A stretch of 64,000 bases of DNA. Source: Porodaedalea pini. Taxonomy: Eukaryota; Basidiomycota; Agaricomycetes; Hymenochaetales; Hymenochaetaceae. The stretch covers positions 248,001 through 312,000 of the forward strand of contig NBAY01000009.1 of assembly GCA_002794775.1 (NCBI GenBank). Reading direction: 5' to 3'. The position numbers and the translations under genes were made by a program. Below the pieces are notes generated by a model that did not search any database, was not told the DNA's origin, and saw only the letters and a list, made by a program, of their open reading frames with translations. This document shows positions 21,524 to 34,298 of this stretch, piece by piece (positions within the stretch are counted from its first letter, which is position 1; every line of letters starts with the position of its first letter).

Positions 21524-23002
21524 TATTAATATTTACCTATTTACTTAGCTGAGCGACTCGGAGCACTAGCACACGCTGACAGTACTATATAGTGACACTA
21601 GTACTAGTACTGCGAGAACGTTTCGAAAGTCAAACGAAAGGAAGCTGAACAGCGTCATTAAACCTCAGGCTGGAGCAAAAAATGTGGTAAGCGGCGGGGT
21701 AAGCGGGGCGCGTTGCCCCGCCCCTCCGAGTCTCGGACACGGACACGGAGTGTCGGCGTCGGCGTCAATGTCGGCTGCGAGACGTCCCTTGCCAGTGCCG
21801 CCTTGCCGCCGCTTTCGAAGGTTTATGTTTATGTATATCTGTTCTCCGTCGGAAGTAAAAATTTCGTTCTGAATCTTGATTAGCGGAGGATGAGCGGGTG
21901 GTGAGCAACAAAAAAACCGCAGAATATGTTCTCCCGCGAGTCTTCCAATTTGCCAGAAAGTTTGAAATAAGTCTTACTCTTAGCTCACGCTAGATCTGTT
22001 CTGTATTCTGAGTCTACGACGGCCTCAGCTCGAGAGGTTTCCTGAAACGGACGGACCCTCGGACCCACTTAGTTAGAGTTTAGCAAAGTGGGGTTCTGGA
22101 TCCTGGAATTTCATTTTTTACTCTTCTCGAAAGGCAAATTGGATTGGAGTGGAGAGGCTTTTGTGCGCGATGCCGTGAAGGTCGAAGGATGAGTCTATGA
22201 TGCGCATGCAGAAAGTAAGTTACGCTCGACGGCCTACAGCTACATACTCTGGATCCGTCACTAGTACGTATAGGTGCGGCTTGGACTCGGAGGTGATGAT
22301 CCACCGACTACCGTCAGAACGACACAAGGAGAGACGGGAAGATATATGAGGGACGTAGAGCGCTGGATCGAGTATATGGCATGGTTTATAATATACTTGA
22401 TGAGGGGTCGTGCATGGATCAGTTGCAGCCCTGGAGATCTGGAGAGCCGGACTAATAATAATATTCTGATCGTGACGGAGACAAAAACAAGGAAAAGGAA
22501 AGAGTAAGCAGGCATCAATATTAATGCTTTGAAAAAGGATTTCCGGATTCGACGTGAGATCAAGTCCGAGGAAGTCGTTGGCTGAGAAGCGTTTGCGGTG
22601 AGAGAAGAGAAGAGAAGAGGATCGGGAGCTTCTTGTTATGGCGATCCCAGAGTGGCGCGCACATGATCGAGATCCTTGCTTTCTGATGCGAACAATCACA
22701 TCACATGATCTCCGGGAATCAGGTACGATCCCCCGCCGCGATTGCGATTGCGATTGGCCGAGAGCAAAAGAAAAAGAAAAAGAAATAGGCGGGAAGAATA
22801 CGCTAAATTGACGACGTGCGCCGAAGCAGCTTGTCCTATAGTTCTGTCCTCTCTTCCACCCCCCCCCCCTCCCCAGCGCACGCAACTAGAAACAAAGTGC
22901 GCATGACACGCTCCGACGCACCCGCTTCGAAAAGTCGTGTGTCGAGCAGTCGACTAGCGTCTCATTAATAGCCGACGTCCCAGCCATCACCGCGTCTGCA
23001 CG

Positions 23003-26000
23003 ATGGACTCTCACTCTCAGAGCGCCCTCGACGGAGACCCACTCGACAGCAGGAAACGCCCGTACGAGACGAGCAGCAGCGAGAGCGTCGTCAGCTTCGC
23101 CACCGACAGCGTCAGCATCACACAGGGCTCCGTCTCCGTCGCCAATTCTGTCGTGGGACCTGACGGGAGGCGCCCTGTAAACTCCTCCGCCTCGACTACG
23201 TACGTTGTTTCCCCTTCGATCACCCATGCTGACGACGTGTTGAATACCGTGTGCGTTTTGACGTTAGAGGGAGTCGTCAGCGCATCACCGTCGTCTGTGC
23301 CGAGGTGCGTGTCGCGTGTCGCGCGTTGCTCTTCCCTTCTCAAAATTTAATTGGCTCATGCCGTTTCGTTTACGTGACAGTGCAAACGCCTCAAGCTTAA
23401 ATGCGACAGACGCGCGCCCTGCGGATCGTGCACGAAGCGTGGCACGATCCCCAGGTGCATATACTCCCAGGCCGCGTCTGAGAAAGTGTACGTCCTCGTC
23501 CTTTGTTTCCCCCCTATTCACGAAAATAACTCTGACTTCTGACATGCACCTTGTTACCGCCTCTCGACGTTCCCCCTTCCTTTCTCTTTCCCTCCCTGTC
23601 CACTGTGGTTGCTGACCCCCTTGCGCTCTCTCCTCTTCATGCGACTCTGATCCTGACCTGACCAATGCCACCGACAAACCCCGTCCCCGCACACGCCCTG
23701 GTGCACGTAAACCCACTCCGCCCGCGCCGCCCTCTGCGCATTCACAGAGACGTCCAGTCTTTGAACATCCGCCTCTCCACTGTCGAACGCAAGCTCAATG
23801 CCGTTTCCTTCGACCCAACCGCATCCACCTCCAGCTCCAACACTCGGAACCGCTCGACGGCGGCGGCGGCGGCCCATCCCCGTGCCTTCCATGCAGTCGG
23901 CGCTCACGGTGCGTCGGTGGCCGTTAACCTCGAGGGCGTCGCGGGCCTGTGGGTCGACCATCTCGGACTAAATACATCTGCTACGCGTGCTGTACCCGCC
24001 AATGACTTCGAGGCCGAATTGGTGGGCGCTGGAGGAACTGCGAGTGGGAGTGGGATCGAGCTGCGCCCGTTCCCTGCGATTCCGGACGAGGGCGTCGTCG
24101 ACTTCATGACGGAGCACACGAAGCTCTTCCGCATTCCCGCTTCCCTTGTTGCGTCCACGTCTGACGCAGGCGAGGACGCGGGAGCTAGTGACGGCGACGG
24201 CGACGGCTTCAACGACCATGATGCCGAGGGAGACGACGAGAGAGAAGAGGAGGGCAGCGGCCAGATCGGCGTTTCCCCGAAGCTCGTGCGTTGTGCGCTT
24301 CCCGCAGCACATGTTCGTCAAGAGATCTATCCGCGCTTCGAGGCGGCGCATCTGATAGCGCCGTGTGTGAATTTCTTCGTGTTTAGGAACCGGATTGAGG
24401 AGATGTGTCGGTGGGCAGATGGTGAGCTTAGTGGAAGCGAGACTGGGAATGAGAATGGGAGTCGAAGAAAGAACGAGCCGCCTCCGGCGACAAGCGCCAC
24501 GGCGCCATCAGATCCATTCACGCCGACGCTGAGCTTCTTTGCGGCAGCCGCTATGGGCCTGGCGCTCGGTGCACAATGCTGGCTCGCGGAACGCGGGATA
24601 CTTACTGGCAATGCAGGTTCGAGTTCTTCGGACGCTCCAGCAGCAGCAGCAGGCGTGACCAGTCCTTCTGGCCCGCCGACCGCCGTCCCCGGTCCCAGCG
24701 CATTCGACAAATCCATGCCTCCTCCTCCCGGTCCCGGCCCCTCATTCGACAACGGTATATCCGCCTCGCCAACCTCGCCACCCTCTGGTCCCTCCTCCAG
24801 CTCTATCCCCGGCCCCTCCTCCTTCCAACCACAACTGCAACGACAAGAAGCGCAGATCGATGCGTCCCTCCCTGGCATGCTGTACCGACTCTCGAAGCTC
24901 GCGCTTGGGCTGGCGCTCGAGCGTGCTGGGTACGAGGCGTTCGACACGGACTACATGCACGCGAAGTGCCTGCAGGCAAGATACTTGCTGCTTTCGCACC
25001 ATGGGCTTGGGGACGGCGCGAATTTGCTAGGTGGATTGGGCGCTGGGCGGAGAAGGCGGATGACGAAGAAGGGGAAGGGGAAGGGGAAGGCCGGGACAAG
25101 GGACGGAGAGGGAGAGGGCGACACGGTTATGGTCGATGCATCTGAGGAGCCTGCTGGTCAGCCTAGCAGGAGTACGAGGGATGAAGACAAAGCTCCGGCA
25201 AGAGGTCCGACGCTTGCGCTCGCGCCGGAGATGGTTGGCGCCGTGAGCGATGCGGTTGGGAACGCGCGCATGATGGGGCTCAACCACGATCCGGATATTG
25301 GTGGCGGCGGCAGGTTCTCGCTGTACGAGAAGGAGGTGCGGAGACGGCTGTGGTGGGAGGTCATTACTCTCGACGCGTGAGTTTCCCTTTTCTTTCTCCC
25401 TCTTCTTTTCCTTTCGCATTCTATATATGTATATCATATTTCATGTTCTCCCGACTTCTACACTCTTGCAGAGCATTCGTTTACTGAATGAATCCTTCTC
25501 TTCTTTCTTTTCTTCTTTCTTTCCTTTTGGACGGGCAGGTTTGTAGCGGATTGTCTCGGGGAGAGCCCGTTCATCAACGACGATAGCGCTACCACTGAGT
25601 TTCCGACCGATGTCGACGAAGAGAACTTTGGACCAGATTCTGCGAACCTTCCTGCGCCTCACACGGAGTCGTTGCAAGGGAATATCGATTATTTCATTCA
25701 GCGGTGTCGGTCAGTTTTCCGAAGTCTTTTTATTTCTCTTTATGAGGCTAATTATTGTCTAATCCCTTTTTCATTGCTGTCGTTATTTTCTTATTCGTGC
25801 TTGTTAGGCTCGTGAAGTTGGGGAAGAGGTTGAGGAGGAAGGCAGCTGCATTTAGAGAACTTCATAGCGACGCGCACCCTTCGGAGACGCATGATATGCT
25901 CGAGACGATGAACGGCGAGATCTCAGGTTGGCTGGCGAATCTCCCGGACCATCTGAAGCTCAAGGACCTCCCTTCACTCGCTGCTTCTTCAATCCACCCG

Positions 26001-27939
26001 GACGTAAAGCCGATGTCGCCCTCGTCGAAGAAACTGTCCACTTTAGGTTTACCAGCCGATCGCGACAACCCAGTAGAAGACGTGTCGCCGCACTTGGTCT
26101 CTATGCGGTGCAGTCTCGCCATATCCGCCCGGCACCTCTTCGTGAAGCTCTGTCTGCCTTTCACCAAAAGCAGCGGCGGGCAGGAGGTGAATCCGAAGAC
26201 GGAAACGGAAGTGGGGCCAGGAATGGACGTCCTCGCTCCCTCGTCGCGGAGCTTCGAGGCGCTCGTGATGCTCAAGCCAGCGATGTATATTGTGCAGGCG
26301 TGGAAGCACCTGCACGCGGTGATGCGGCATGTGCGGCCGTCGCTGTTCATGTGCTTCGCGTTCACGAAGGAGTTGTTCGACGCGGCAGTTGTGCTGGGCC
26401 ACCTGGCGATCGAACAGCCGCTCCTTGCGGCGAAGGCGCTCATTGGGATGCGTGCTGCGAGCGATGTTATACGCGACCCGACTGTGCTGACTGGTCGGCC
26501 GTCGGCGGGCGAGCGCGGGAGCTTGCCTAGTGAAGCGGTGCGGATTATAGAAGAGCTGATACTGAAGGCGGAGGCGGCGTATGTGCGGGAGACGGGTATG
26601 AGCATGGACACGGGGACGCCGGTGAAGAGGAAGAATGAGGAGGTGGAGGCGGATAGCTCTGACTTCTTGTACCACTTCAGGTTGCCGTTCGTCGGGGCGG
26701 GCGTCGTGAGTGCGGGCCCGCCAATTCAGACGAATGTGAATGCTGTTGTGACGCCTGCTGGGTCACCGTTGACGGATGCTGGGAGCGTGGGGAGCTCGAG
26801 GTCGAGGTCGAAGCACTCTGCGGCAGCAGCAAGGGACGGCTCGGGCACGGGTACGGCGGCTGGGGATCCGAGACCGGCGACGACGAAGCTCAAGTCGTCC
26901 CACCCGGGAATCGCGGTGCGCAAGAAGAAAGGCAAGGAATCGACCCGCGCACGGGCGAACAGCTCGGCGTCTGCGCGCTCGGACGGCTCGCACATGCTCC
27001 CGCCCACGAACCCGCCGCGTTCCTCCGGTCCTCCAGGGCCATCCGCGTCAAGTTCGCACTCGCTTCCGCACCACAATCTCATGCACAATCACACGCACAA
27101 CCACAACGTGCCGCCGCACCAGATGGCGTCCGTCGAGCCTGCGACTCCGCTGCTAGGTCCATCCTCCTACCCAGGTCCGCTGTCGTCAACACCAGGCCCC
27201 GGCCCCGGTCCCGGTCCGCCGCACTACGCCTCTCCGCCAGTGCCTGGTAGCAGCGGCTCCTCGCAGGGGCAAGCGAGTGACTACCCTTCTGCGGGCTATC
27301 ACGATGCGGGCTTTCCCGCTCCGTCCCCGTCGTCGTATGGCCCGTCGTTCCCCCCACAGCTGCCCGTGCCATCGCAGGCCGGGTTTGAGAGCTTTGGTGT
27401 GGGTTCGTCTGGACAGGGACAGGGACAGGGACAAGGGAGGATGACGATAGGCGGCGGCGGTGGCAGGGAACACTCGCCGTATGGGTTTGGCTCGACGAAT
27501 GGGATGGAGAGGCCTGTGGGGATGCATCAGTCGGCGGGCTACGACCCGATGGGTAGTGAGTATTGTTTCATTATTTTTATTGTTGTAGGTGGCGATTGAG
27601 GCTCGTTTTTCCCGCTTCTCTTAACCAGGTCTACCGCGTCCTCCGTCCGAACCTCCACAAGACCGTCAATTCGCTAGGACTGCCGTCGAGAGCCGGACAC
27701 CGGGTCCGAGCAACCAGATGGCGCCGCCGATGCAGTCACTGGAGCAGCAACCGCAAGCGCACCCGCATCCACCGCAGATTTATCACCCGCACCTGCACCC
27801 GCACCCGCACCCGCACTCGCATGCAGAGTCACAGTCACAAGTGCAGGTGCAGGCGCAGCCCGCCGAGCCAATGGTGGCGCCACAGGGCTGGTCCCAGAAT
27901 GCAAGCGAGTATCCGCCGTGGAATCCGTACTATCAATGA
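23003..27939 (+). CDS. Zn(II)2Cys6 fungal transcription factor (1399 aa)
   Basis: Seven exons, 23003-23199, 23268-23304, 23381-23487, 23748-25376, 25539-25709, 25808-27555 and 27629-27939, encode 1399 residues. The binuclear zinc cluster has cysteines 76, 79, 86, 92, 95 and 104 (C-x2-C-x6-C-x5-C-x2-C-x8-C; core CAECKRLKLKCD). An intron falls between Glu78 and Cys79. A heptad-like linker (VDVQSLNIRLSTVERKL, from about residue 114) fits dimerisation. A fungal-specific transcription factor middle-homology region spans exons 4-6, with CLQARYLLLSHHGLG, RFSLYEKEVRRRLWWEVITLDA, FVADCLGESPFIND, TEFPTDVDEENFGPDS and LVKLGKRLRRKA. The C-terminal 400 residues are low-complexity Pro/Ser/Gly/His/Gln, typical of an activation region. 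It should act in the nucleus as a sequence-specific regulator. No neighbouring pathway gene reveals the target. A TGA separates the cluster exons in the unspliced frame, confirming the introns. Confidence 0.9.
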
Positions 27940-28860
27940 CAGCCCCCTGATCCTGACCACATCTCCCATTCCCACTTCGTTTCGAGTCTGAATTCACGAT
28001 TCACCCTTGCTCCCGCTTTCTTCTTGCTTGTTTTTGGTGCTGCAGTGCGAATCTGTGATGTCTCTTGCTATTTCGTTTTTGACGACGCGTCCTCCCCTCA
28101 CGTCTCCCCTCACGAAAAAGGTCCTCCCGTAACGACAAACTTCATCGCCCCTCGACCCCCCCCCCCTTCTCCTTTTTTGTTATGGTCTATGTTCTTGGGT
28201 TGCTGTTCTGCATCTCCCAGCTCTCTCTGTCTCTGTCTCTCTCGTTCTTTCCATTCCATCTATCCGGTCTCGTATTTGGATTAAGCCCCATAAAGGTGGA
28301 AAACGAAACGTCATGATGCTCTGCCCGTGTCCGTGTCCCGTGTTCGGTGTTCCCCTTCGTCTCCGTCAGCGTATGTACCGAAAACGTCCCGGTCCCGAAT
28401 CCCGAATCCCGAATCCCAAGCCCAAACCAATTCCCATAACATGACATATCCAGCCCAGTACCCAATCCCAATCCCTATATCCCTTTACATCAGACTACAC
28501 CCATCTTCGTCCTTTTTTTCTTCCTCTTTCTCTGTACATATTCGTCTTTCCGTTTTCTTTCGCTTCATTTTTTTTAAACATCTTTTCGTATATAGACGTA
28601 CGTTACGTAGCTCGTACATACATTATGCACTCTCCCCCAACTCCGCCCTTGATCCTACTCAAAACTTTCTCCTTTTTCTTTTTGGTTTTGGTTTTGGTTT
28701 TGTTTGTGAAGGATGAATTCACAGATTGAATGGTTAGTTTCCTCTTGCAGGTGTCATGTTATATATTTGTGTGCGGTTATTGATATATATGGGGATGTCT
28801 GGCCTGTCTTCGCCTACGATACTTTAGTCTCGAGAAAATATGCCAGTACAGTCAAAAACT
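27940..28860. other. 3' region of the Zn2Cys6 gene and junction to repeat-rich DNA
   Basis: Pyrimidine-rich, with short tandem repeats (CGAATCC units near 28396-28412; GGTTTT units near 28682-28702). No gene recognised. The sequence becomes AT-rich and transposon-derived from about 28,850 onward. Confidence 0.5.
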
Positions 28861-28868
28861 GGTACAGT

Positions 28869-30174
28869 CGAACCTGTGTATACAGTGTAGTACGGGTACT
28901 TTGTACACCGCGGGTACTATGTACACCAGCAATACCTTGCTCAACTCTACTCCTAAACACTTCAAAAAAATTATATACATTTCTTGTATACTAATGAATG
29001 CCTGTACCAAATTTGAGAGCTTCAACTAAAGTATCTAATTTTGAGGACATCAAACATGCTGAAATTTGACCTTTTCCTACTTAGCAGCCCATGGTAATTG
29101 CTTCATGTAAAACTTTTACTTGTATATTCCTCAAATAAAAGTAGATATTATTGTAGCTGCTATCAAGGGCACTCGAAAATCATTTTTTTCTGATGAGACC
29201 GATGTGAAACTGGTGTGTAAAGTGCCTCCAAAGTGGCAAATTGTACATGAAGGCATGAAAGTGTGACATTTTTCCACGATGCCCGAGAACAAGTGCGGCT
29301 GTGTCACGCGGTGTCCTCTGTGACAAATCCCTTGATTTCTCATTTATTTTTTAGAACACTTTCTGCTGCATGGATTGCCTTCAAATTTTTATAGAGCATT
29401 CTTGTTATACATGTGTACATGTGTACAAATTTTGAGAGGAGGGGGAGAAGTAACAGATCCACAATAAACAGTTTACAAGTAGGTGTACAAAGTACCCGTA
29501 CTACACTGTAAGCATTGGCCTTGGTGGACGCGTTGGCCAATGCTTATACACAGGAATGCTTGTCCGCGTTATTGTGTAATAAACAAATAAAGTTATTTCC
29601 ATTTATGGAATGCTGTCTCGCAATCCAATGTCAAGACCCATGCATGCAGGTGAAGACATTTACATTACTTTCAGCTGTTAAATAGTTGCAAAGGACACTT
29701 CAAGAGGAATAACTATGAATATTAGCATTTAGACCTTTGTTAATTTCCTTTTGGAGCTCCTGTCACAGCTTTGGACCTTTGGTAACAGCTTGTGTGTCTG
29801 ACTGAACTCTGCACTGGTCTGGCTTTGAAAAAGTGCATTGAGCTTCAAGAGTGCATGACAAGTAAGGGTATCTGGCAGGTGTTTTTTTTTTTTTGAGGGG
29901 GCTTATCTATCTACTTTCTGCAGGCCACAAAAATCTTTACTTGCCAAGCCGCATACCATCACAAGAGCATCCATATGGGGGTATATATGGTCACCTGATG
30001 ACCTCTAGATAAGCATTTTTTGTTTAAATTTTTGTTCAAATCTTAATGTCAAATGCTTGTGGGGATAATGCTTATAGGACCCTGAATTCTCTGCCTACCA
30101 AGTTCAGTGGATCAAAAATTCAATGCTTATGTACAGGTAATGTTTATGCACCGGTATACTTATACACAGGTTCG
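28869..30174. mobile_element. DNA-transposon relic with inverted ends, interrupted at right terminus
   Basis: CGAACCTGTGTATA at 28869-28882 is exactly inverted at 30161-30174. A further 28-bp inverted pair (28882-28909 and 29482-29509, beginning ACAGTGTAGTACGGG) lies inside. A small hairpin (GCATTGGCC/GGCCAATGC) sits at 29511-29545. Near the right end a 16-bp-like motif (TGCTTATACACAGG and variants) is repeated three to four times from 30122. The CAGTCGAACC-type terminus resembles Tc1/mariner or pogo-like elements. No transposase frame is evident, so this is a non-autonomous or eroded copy. The next base, 30175, is the first base of a Gypsy LTR, so the true right terminus was split off. Confidence 0.55.
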
Positions 30175-30640
30175 TGTTAGGACTCAAACTTTCACCTTTT
30201 TCTTTTGTTTTTCTTTTACCATTCCTTTTACTTTAATCGCTCCCTTTCCATTATATTTAACCATCTTTTCAATTATTTCCCACACTCCCTTGCACCTGAC
30301 CTTCATTTGTTCCATTCTGCTCCTTTATGTAATCTTAGACGATTGGGCAACCAGTTCTCATGAGGTGATCACTGTATATAAGGAAGAGGAATCACACCTG
30401 AACACCTGTTCTGCTTTTCCTCTTACCTCCGTGATGACCTAGGTGCGACCGCATCCCCCTCCTGTAGTAGAGTATATTGTATTAATCCTCTTACCTCTGC
30501 GACGACCTAGTCTGAGTAAACCCACTGCCCAAACTGAACGTTTGAGATACAGCTCATCCCAGACAACGTTAGTGACACTGTCAGGTGTCGCCGCGTTTGA
30601 GGTTGCCTAGTCTGAGTTCCACCCAGACCTCTACCTAACA
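30175..30640 (+). repeat. 5' LTR of old + strand Gypsy element (copy 1)
   Basis: It begins TGTTAGG and ends CCTAACA, 466 bp. It carries TATATAA at 30375-30381 and, 33 nt downstream, GTTCTGCTTTT (30408-30418), the same arrangement as in the intact element. AAAAGCAGAAC follows just after the LTR at 30642-30652. The left flank GTTCG would be one target-duplication copy; the other lies outside the window. Confidence 0.88.
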
Positions 30641-33600
30641 TAAAAGCAGAACCTCACCCAGGCTCATCCCCAGTGTATGTCATCACTGTCGACTCACCTT
30701 CACTCAGTCTAGAGGAGCACTCCCCTCGACGGACTTGATGTGTGAACCCCCTAAACAACAACCCTCAACCCTGCCTGGACATTTTCAGATGTTTGTGTAT
30801 TACATAAACTTTCCAACTGACTTTCCCCAAAAAACACTCTGGCTCCCTGCATTAGTCTTTGGTAGAGGAGCCATCTGACTTGGACATGGGTAACACATCA
30901 TGTACAGTTGTCGATGTCATTGTCGATTGTTATCTCAGCCACCTCCTTCTGTCTTGTCATTAAACTCACTGATGAACCTGTCCTTCATCAGCGTAATGTT
31001 CATTCAGACAACCAGCCCATCCCTGTCCCCCCTCCAGCTTAGTCAAGATAGATATCACAGAGGAACAACAGTGGGCCCTCCCCTCTTCATTGCAATATGA
31101 CTCCAAATGAGCCTTGTATGTTGTGACTGACAATCAAGGCATCACCTACAACATCTGGTGGAGTGACATTAGGAAGGCATGGTACTCAACTAACAACAGA
31201 GTGTGTAGAACCAGATGGACCCCTCGTGCACCATTGTCACCCGTGGCATTGACCTCTACTATTATTCTACCCCCAACTCCAGGTCCTTACTACAAGACCC
31301 ATAGAGACCTGTCACCACCAACCCCCCCTGAACACTTGTCACACACGCCAGTACCAACTATGTTGACAGGAGGCTTCAGCCAATAGCAGATGGAACAGAT
31401 CACGGCAATTGTCACAGGTGCCTTTACTCACCAGGCAACAAATGCCCCAGCCACCCCTGCTCCCTTGATTGATGTTGCCCGACCACGTGAATTCGCTAGT
31501 GGCAACAACTACCTTGACTTCAGACATGAAGTCACTCTCTTTATCTCAGTGAACTCAACAAGGTATCCCTTGTCATTGAGCAAGATTTACCTCACCCTCT
31601 CCTACCTCAAGGGTGGCAATGCATTGACATGGGCGTAAAACTACATTGAGGAGTTCACGATGAATGGCATCATGAGTTTCATAGATAGCTGAACCAGGTT
31701 CCAGGAAAGACTTGATGCCTCGTTCAACAATCTGAACCGAAAGGAGAAGGCGCTGGCAGAGTTCCAAACCAAGGTTCAGAAGGACCTCACAGCTGATGAG
31801 TTCTTCCAGAAACTCAATGTGATCATTACAATGGTGGGTCTAACAGACAATGTCATCATCTGTGACCGCCTGAAGCATGCGATGAACATCAAGGTGGTTC
31901 ATGGAGTATTGAGGTTTATGCTGGTCCCAACAACATATGATGACTGGAAGAAGAAAGCCATTGAGATTGACCAGGGGGAACAACAAATCCATGCAATCTA
32001 ATGAGGTCACGCATTTCCACCTCTGCCATGCCCACAGCAACAGCAGGCGCCCCCAGCTTGCCGTCAGATTGTGGCTCCCCATGTCGACAAACATGACACA
32101 ACTGGTGTCACTTTTGGAGGTGCTGGCCAGCCAATGGACGTCTTGATGAATGAGGTGCAATGACAACAGGCATGCTGGCTCTGTGGTGAGCTAGGTCATT
32201 TTAAGGACAAGTGCCCACAGGGGAAGACAATCATGCAGTGCATGCTGCAGATGATGGTGCCAGGTGAGCGTCACCTCCTCACTGATGAGCTGGGTGCAAT
32301 GTGGAATCAGCATTCAAGGAAGTCATAGACACTCAAAGGTCGACTGTGGAGGACTATGTGAAGGAGGAAGGCAATGACGAAGAGGTTGTCGACTTACAGG
32401 ATTTTGCAAGTGGTCAGGCATAGCCATTGGGGTGACTGAACAAGGAGAGCAAGGGACTTTGTATCTAGACTTGATAAAATATAGTCAACCATCTGTACAA
32501 TACCTAGATGCAAATGATGTCAATGACTTTTCCGATTACAAAGCCCCCACCGGTGTGAATGAAAATGAAGAGTATGAGCAACTGTTCATGAGGGGAACTG
32601 GCAGACACCAGCTGGACCTCCTCTTGAACATCACACATAATGTAGCGGGTGAAGTGAGAGAGGTGGATGCACATGCCCTTGTGGATTCAGGGTGCATGGG
32701 ATCCTGTATTGACATAAGATTCATCGAGAGGTATGGACTAGAAATGAAATGATACATTCGACCCCTCATGGTGCTCAATGCCAATGGTACACACAATGAG
32801 GCCAGGTTGATCAAGGAGTACGTCAACATTGAGCTCATGATTGGTCATCACAAGGAAAGGATCATCCTTGCAGTGACATCCCTCGCGTTGTCAAACATAT
32901 TCCTGGGATATGATTGGCTTCAACGTCATAACTCAGAAGTCAATTGAGTGACAGGTTTGATTGAATTCACCTGCTGTCCAGAGGAATGTGCAATCAAAAA
33001 GGAGGTGGTGGAAGAGATGAGGAGGATATGAGAAGTGTGAATGGACAAGGCATCCTGGCCTGCATATCTCAATGACTACACTGATGTCTTCTTGGAGAAG
33101 GGATTTGAGAACCTGCCAGAGCATTGCCCATGGGACCATGTCATCGACTTCAAACCCAACTTCAAACCCAGTGACTGCAAGATCTACCCACTCATGCCAA
33201 CCAAGCAACAGTCACTGAAGGACTTCCTCAATGAGAACTTGAAGTCTGGCTGCATCTGAAAGTCAATCTTGCCAATGGCATCACCCTTCTTCTTCATCAA
33301 GAAGGCCGACAAGTCCCTATGTCCAATCCAGGACTACTAGAAACTGAACGAGGGTACGATAAAGAATAAGTACCCTCTTCTCCTCATTGACAAACTGATT
33401 GATAAGGTCAAGAAGGCAAAGTTCATCACAAAGCTTGACCTGCGATAGGGATACTACAACATCCGGATCTGTGAAGGCAACAAATGGAAGGCAGTGTTTT
33501 GAACAAACATGGGACTGTTTGAACCAATGGTGATGTTTTTTGGTCTTTGCAATGCACCGGCGACATTCCAGGCATTTGTCAATCACATTTTCAAGGACCT

Positions 33601-34298
33601 AATATATGCAAACTTGATCATCATTTACCTCGACAACATCCTCATCCTCTCAGAAACTATCAAGGAACATATCAACACATCGAGGTGCATTCTTTAGATC
33701 CTGTGAGAGAATAGCCTGTACTTGAAACCAGAAAAATGTGAATTTGATGCCAAGGTTGTCAAGTACCTCAGCCACATCATCAGCAACGGCAAGGTTAAGG
33801 CTGACCTGGCAAAGATGGAAGCGATCACTAGCTGGCCCATTCTATGAAACCTCAAGGAACTACAACAGTTTCTCAAAATGGGCAACTGGCTAAGGCAATT
33901 CATCAAGGACTACAGCAAGGTGGTCCTGCTGCTGACATTGCTAACAGGTAAGAAGGACTGGGTATGGGAGACCGAACAGCAGGAAGCATTCGAGGAGCTG
34001 AGACAATGTCTCTGCTCACCTCCAGTCCTGGCCATTGCCAATGATGAGGGCCCTTTCCACATCAAAGCAGACTCATCAAACTTTGCACTCGGTGGCATAT
34101 TGTTGCAGAAGCAGGAAGGGAAGTGGAGGGTGATTGCCTACAGGTCGGAGGCACTCCAACCAGCAGAATGAAACTATGAGACCTATGACAAGGAGATGCT
34201 CGTGATCGTTTCAGCACTTAAAGAGTGGTGACAATACCTCCTCAGTGCTCGTCACAAGATCAAGATCTGGTCCAACCATGCCAACCTCATGTACTTCA

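Larger units (their letters stand above)
19802..23002. other. 3.2-kb intergenic region upstream of the Zn2Cys6 gene
   Basis: No convincing gene; the short open frames here lack coding character and splice structure. Contents seen: an inverted-repeat element at 21360-21523, an 18-base C run followed by a CT repeat (21212-21250), several ACTAGTA clusters, a C-run at about 22859-22870, and a GATTGC triplication near 22740-22756. Confidence 0.55.

Noticed and set aside
22220..22885. Minus-strand 221-codon frame upstream of the Zn2Cys6 gene
   Set aside because: Ser/Phe/Arg-rich low-complexity translation crossing C-runs and repeats. No domain; not supported.
24327..27527. Long minus-strand frames opposite the Zn2Cys6 gene
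   Set aside because: The GC-rich coding strand creates open antisense frames; the + strand gene has a zinc cluster and consistent introns.
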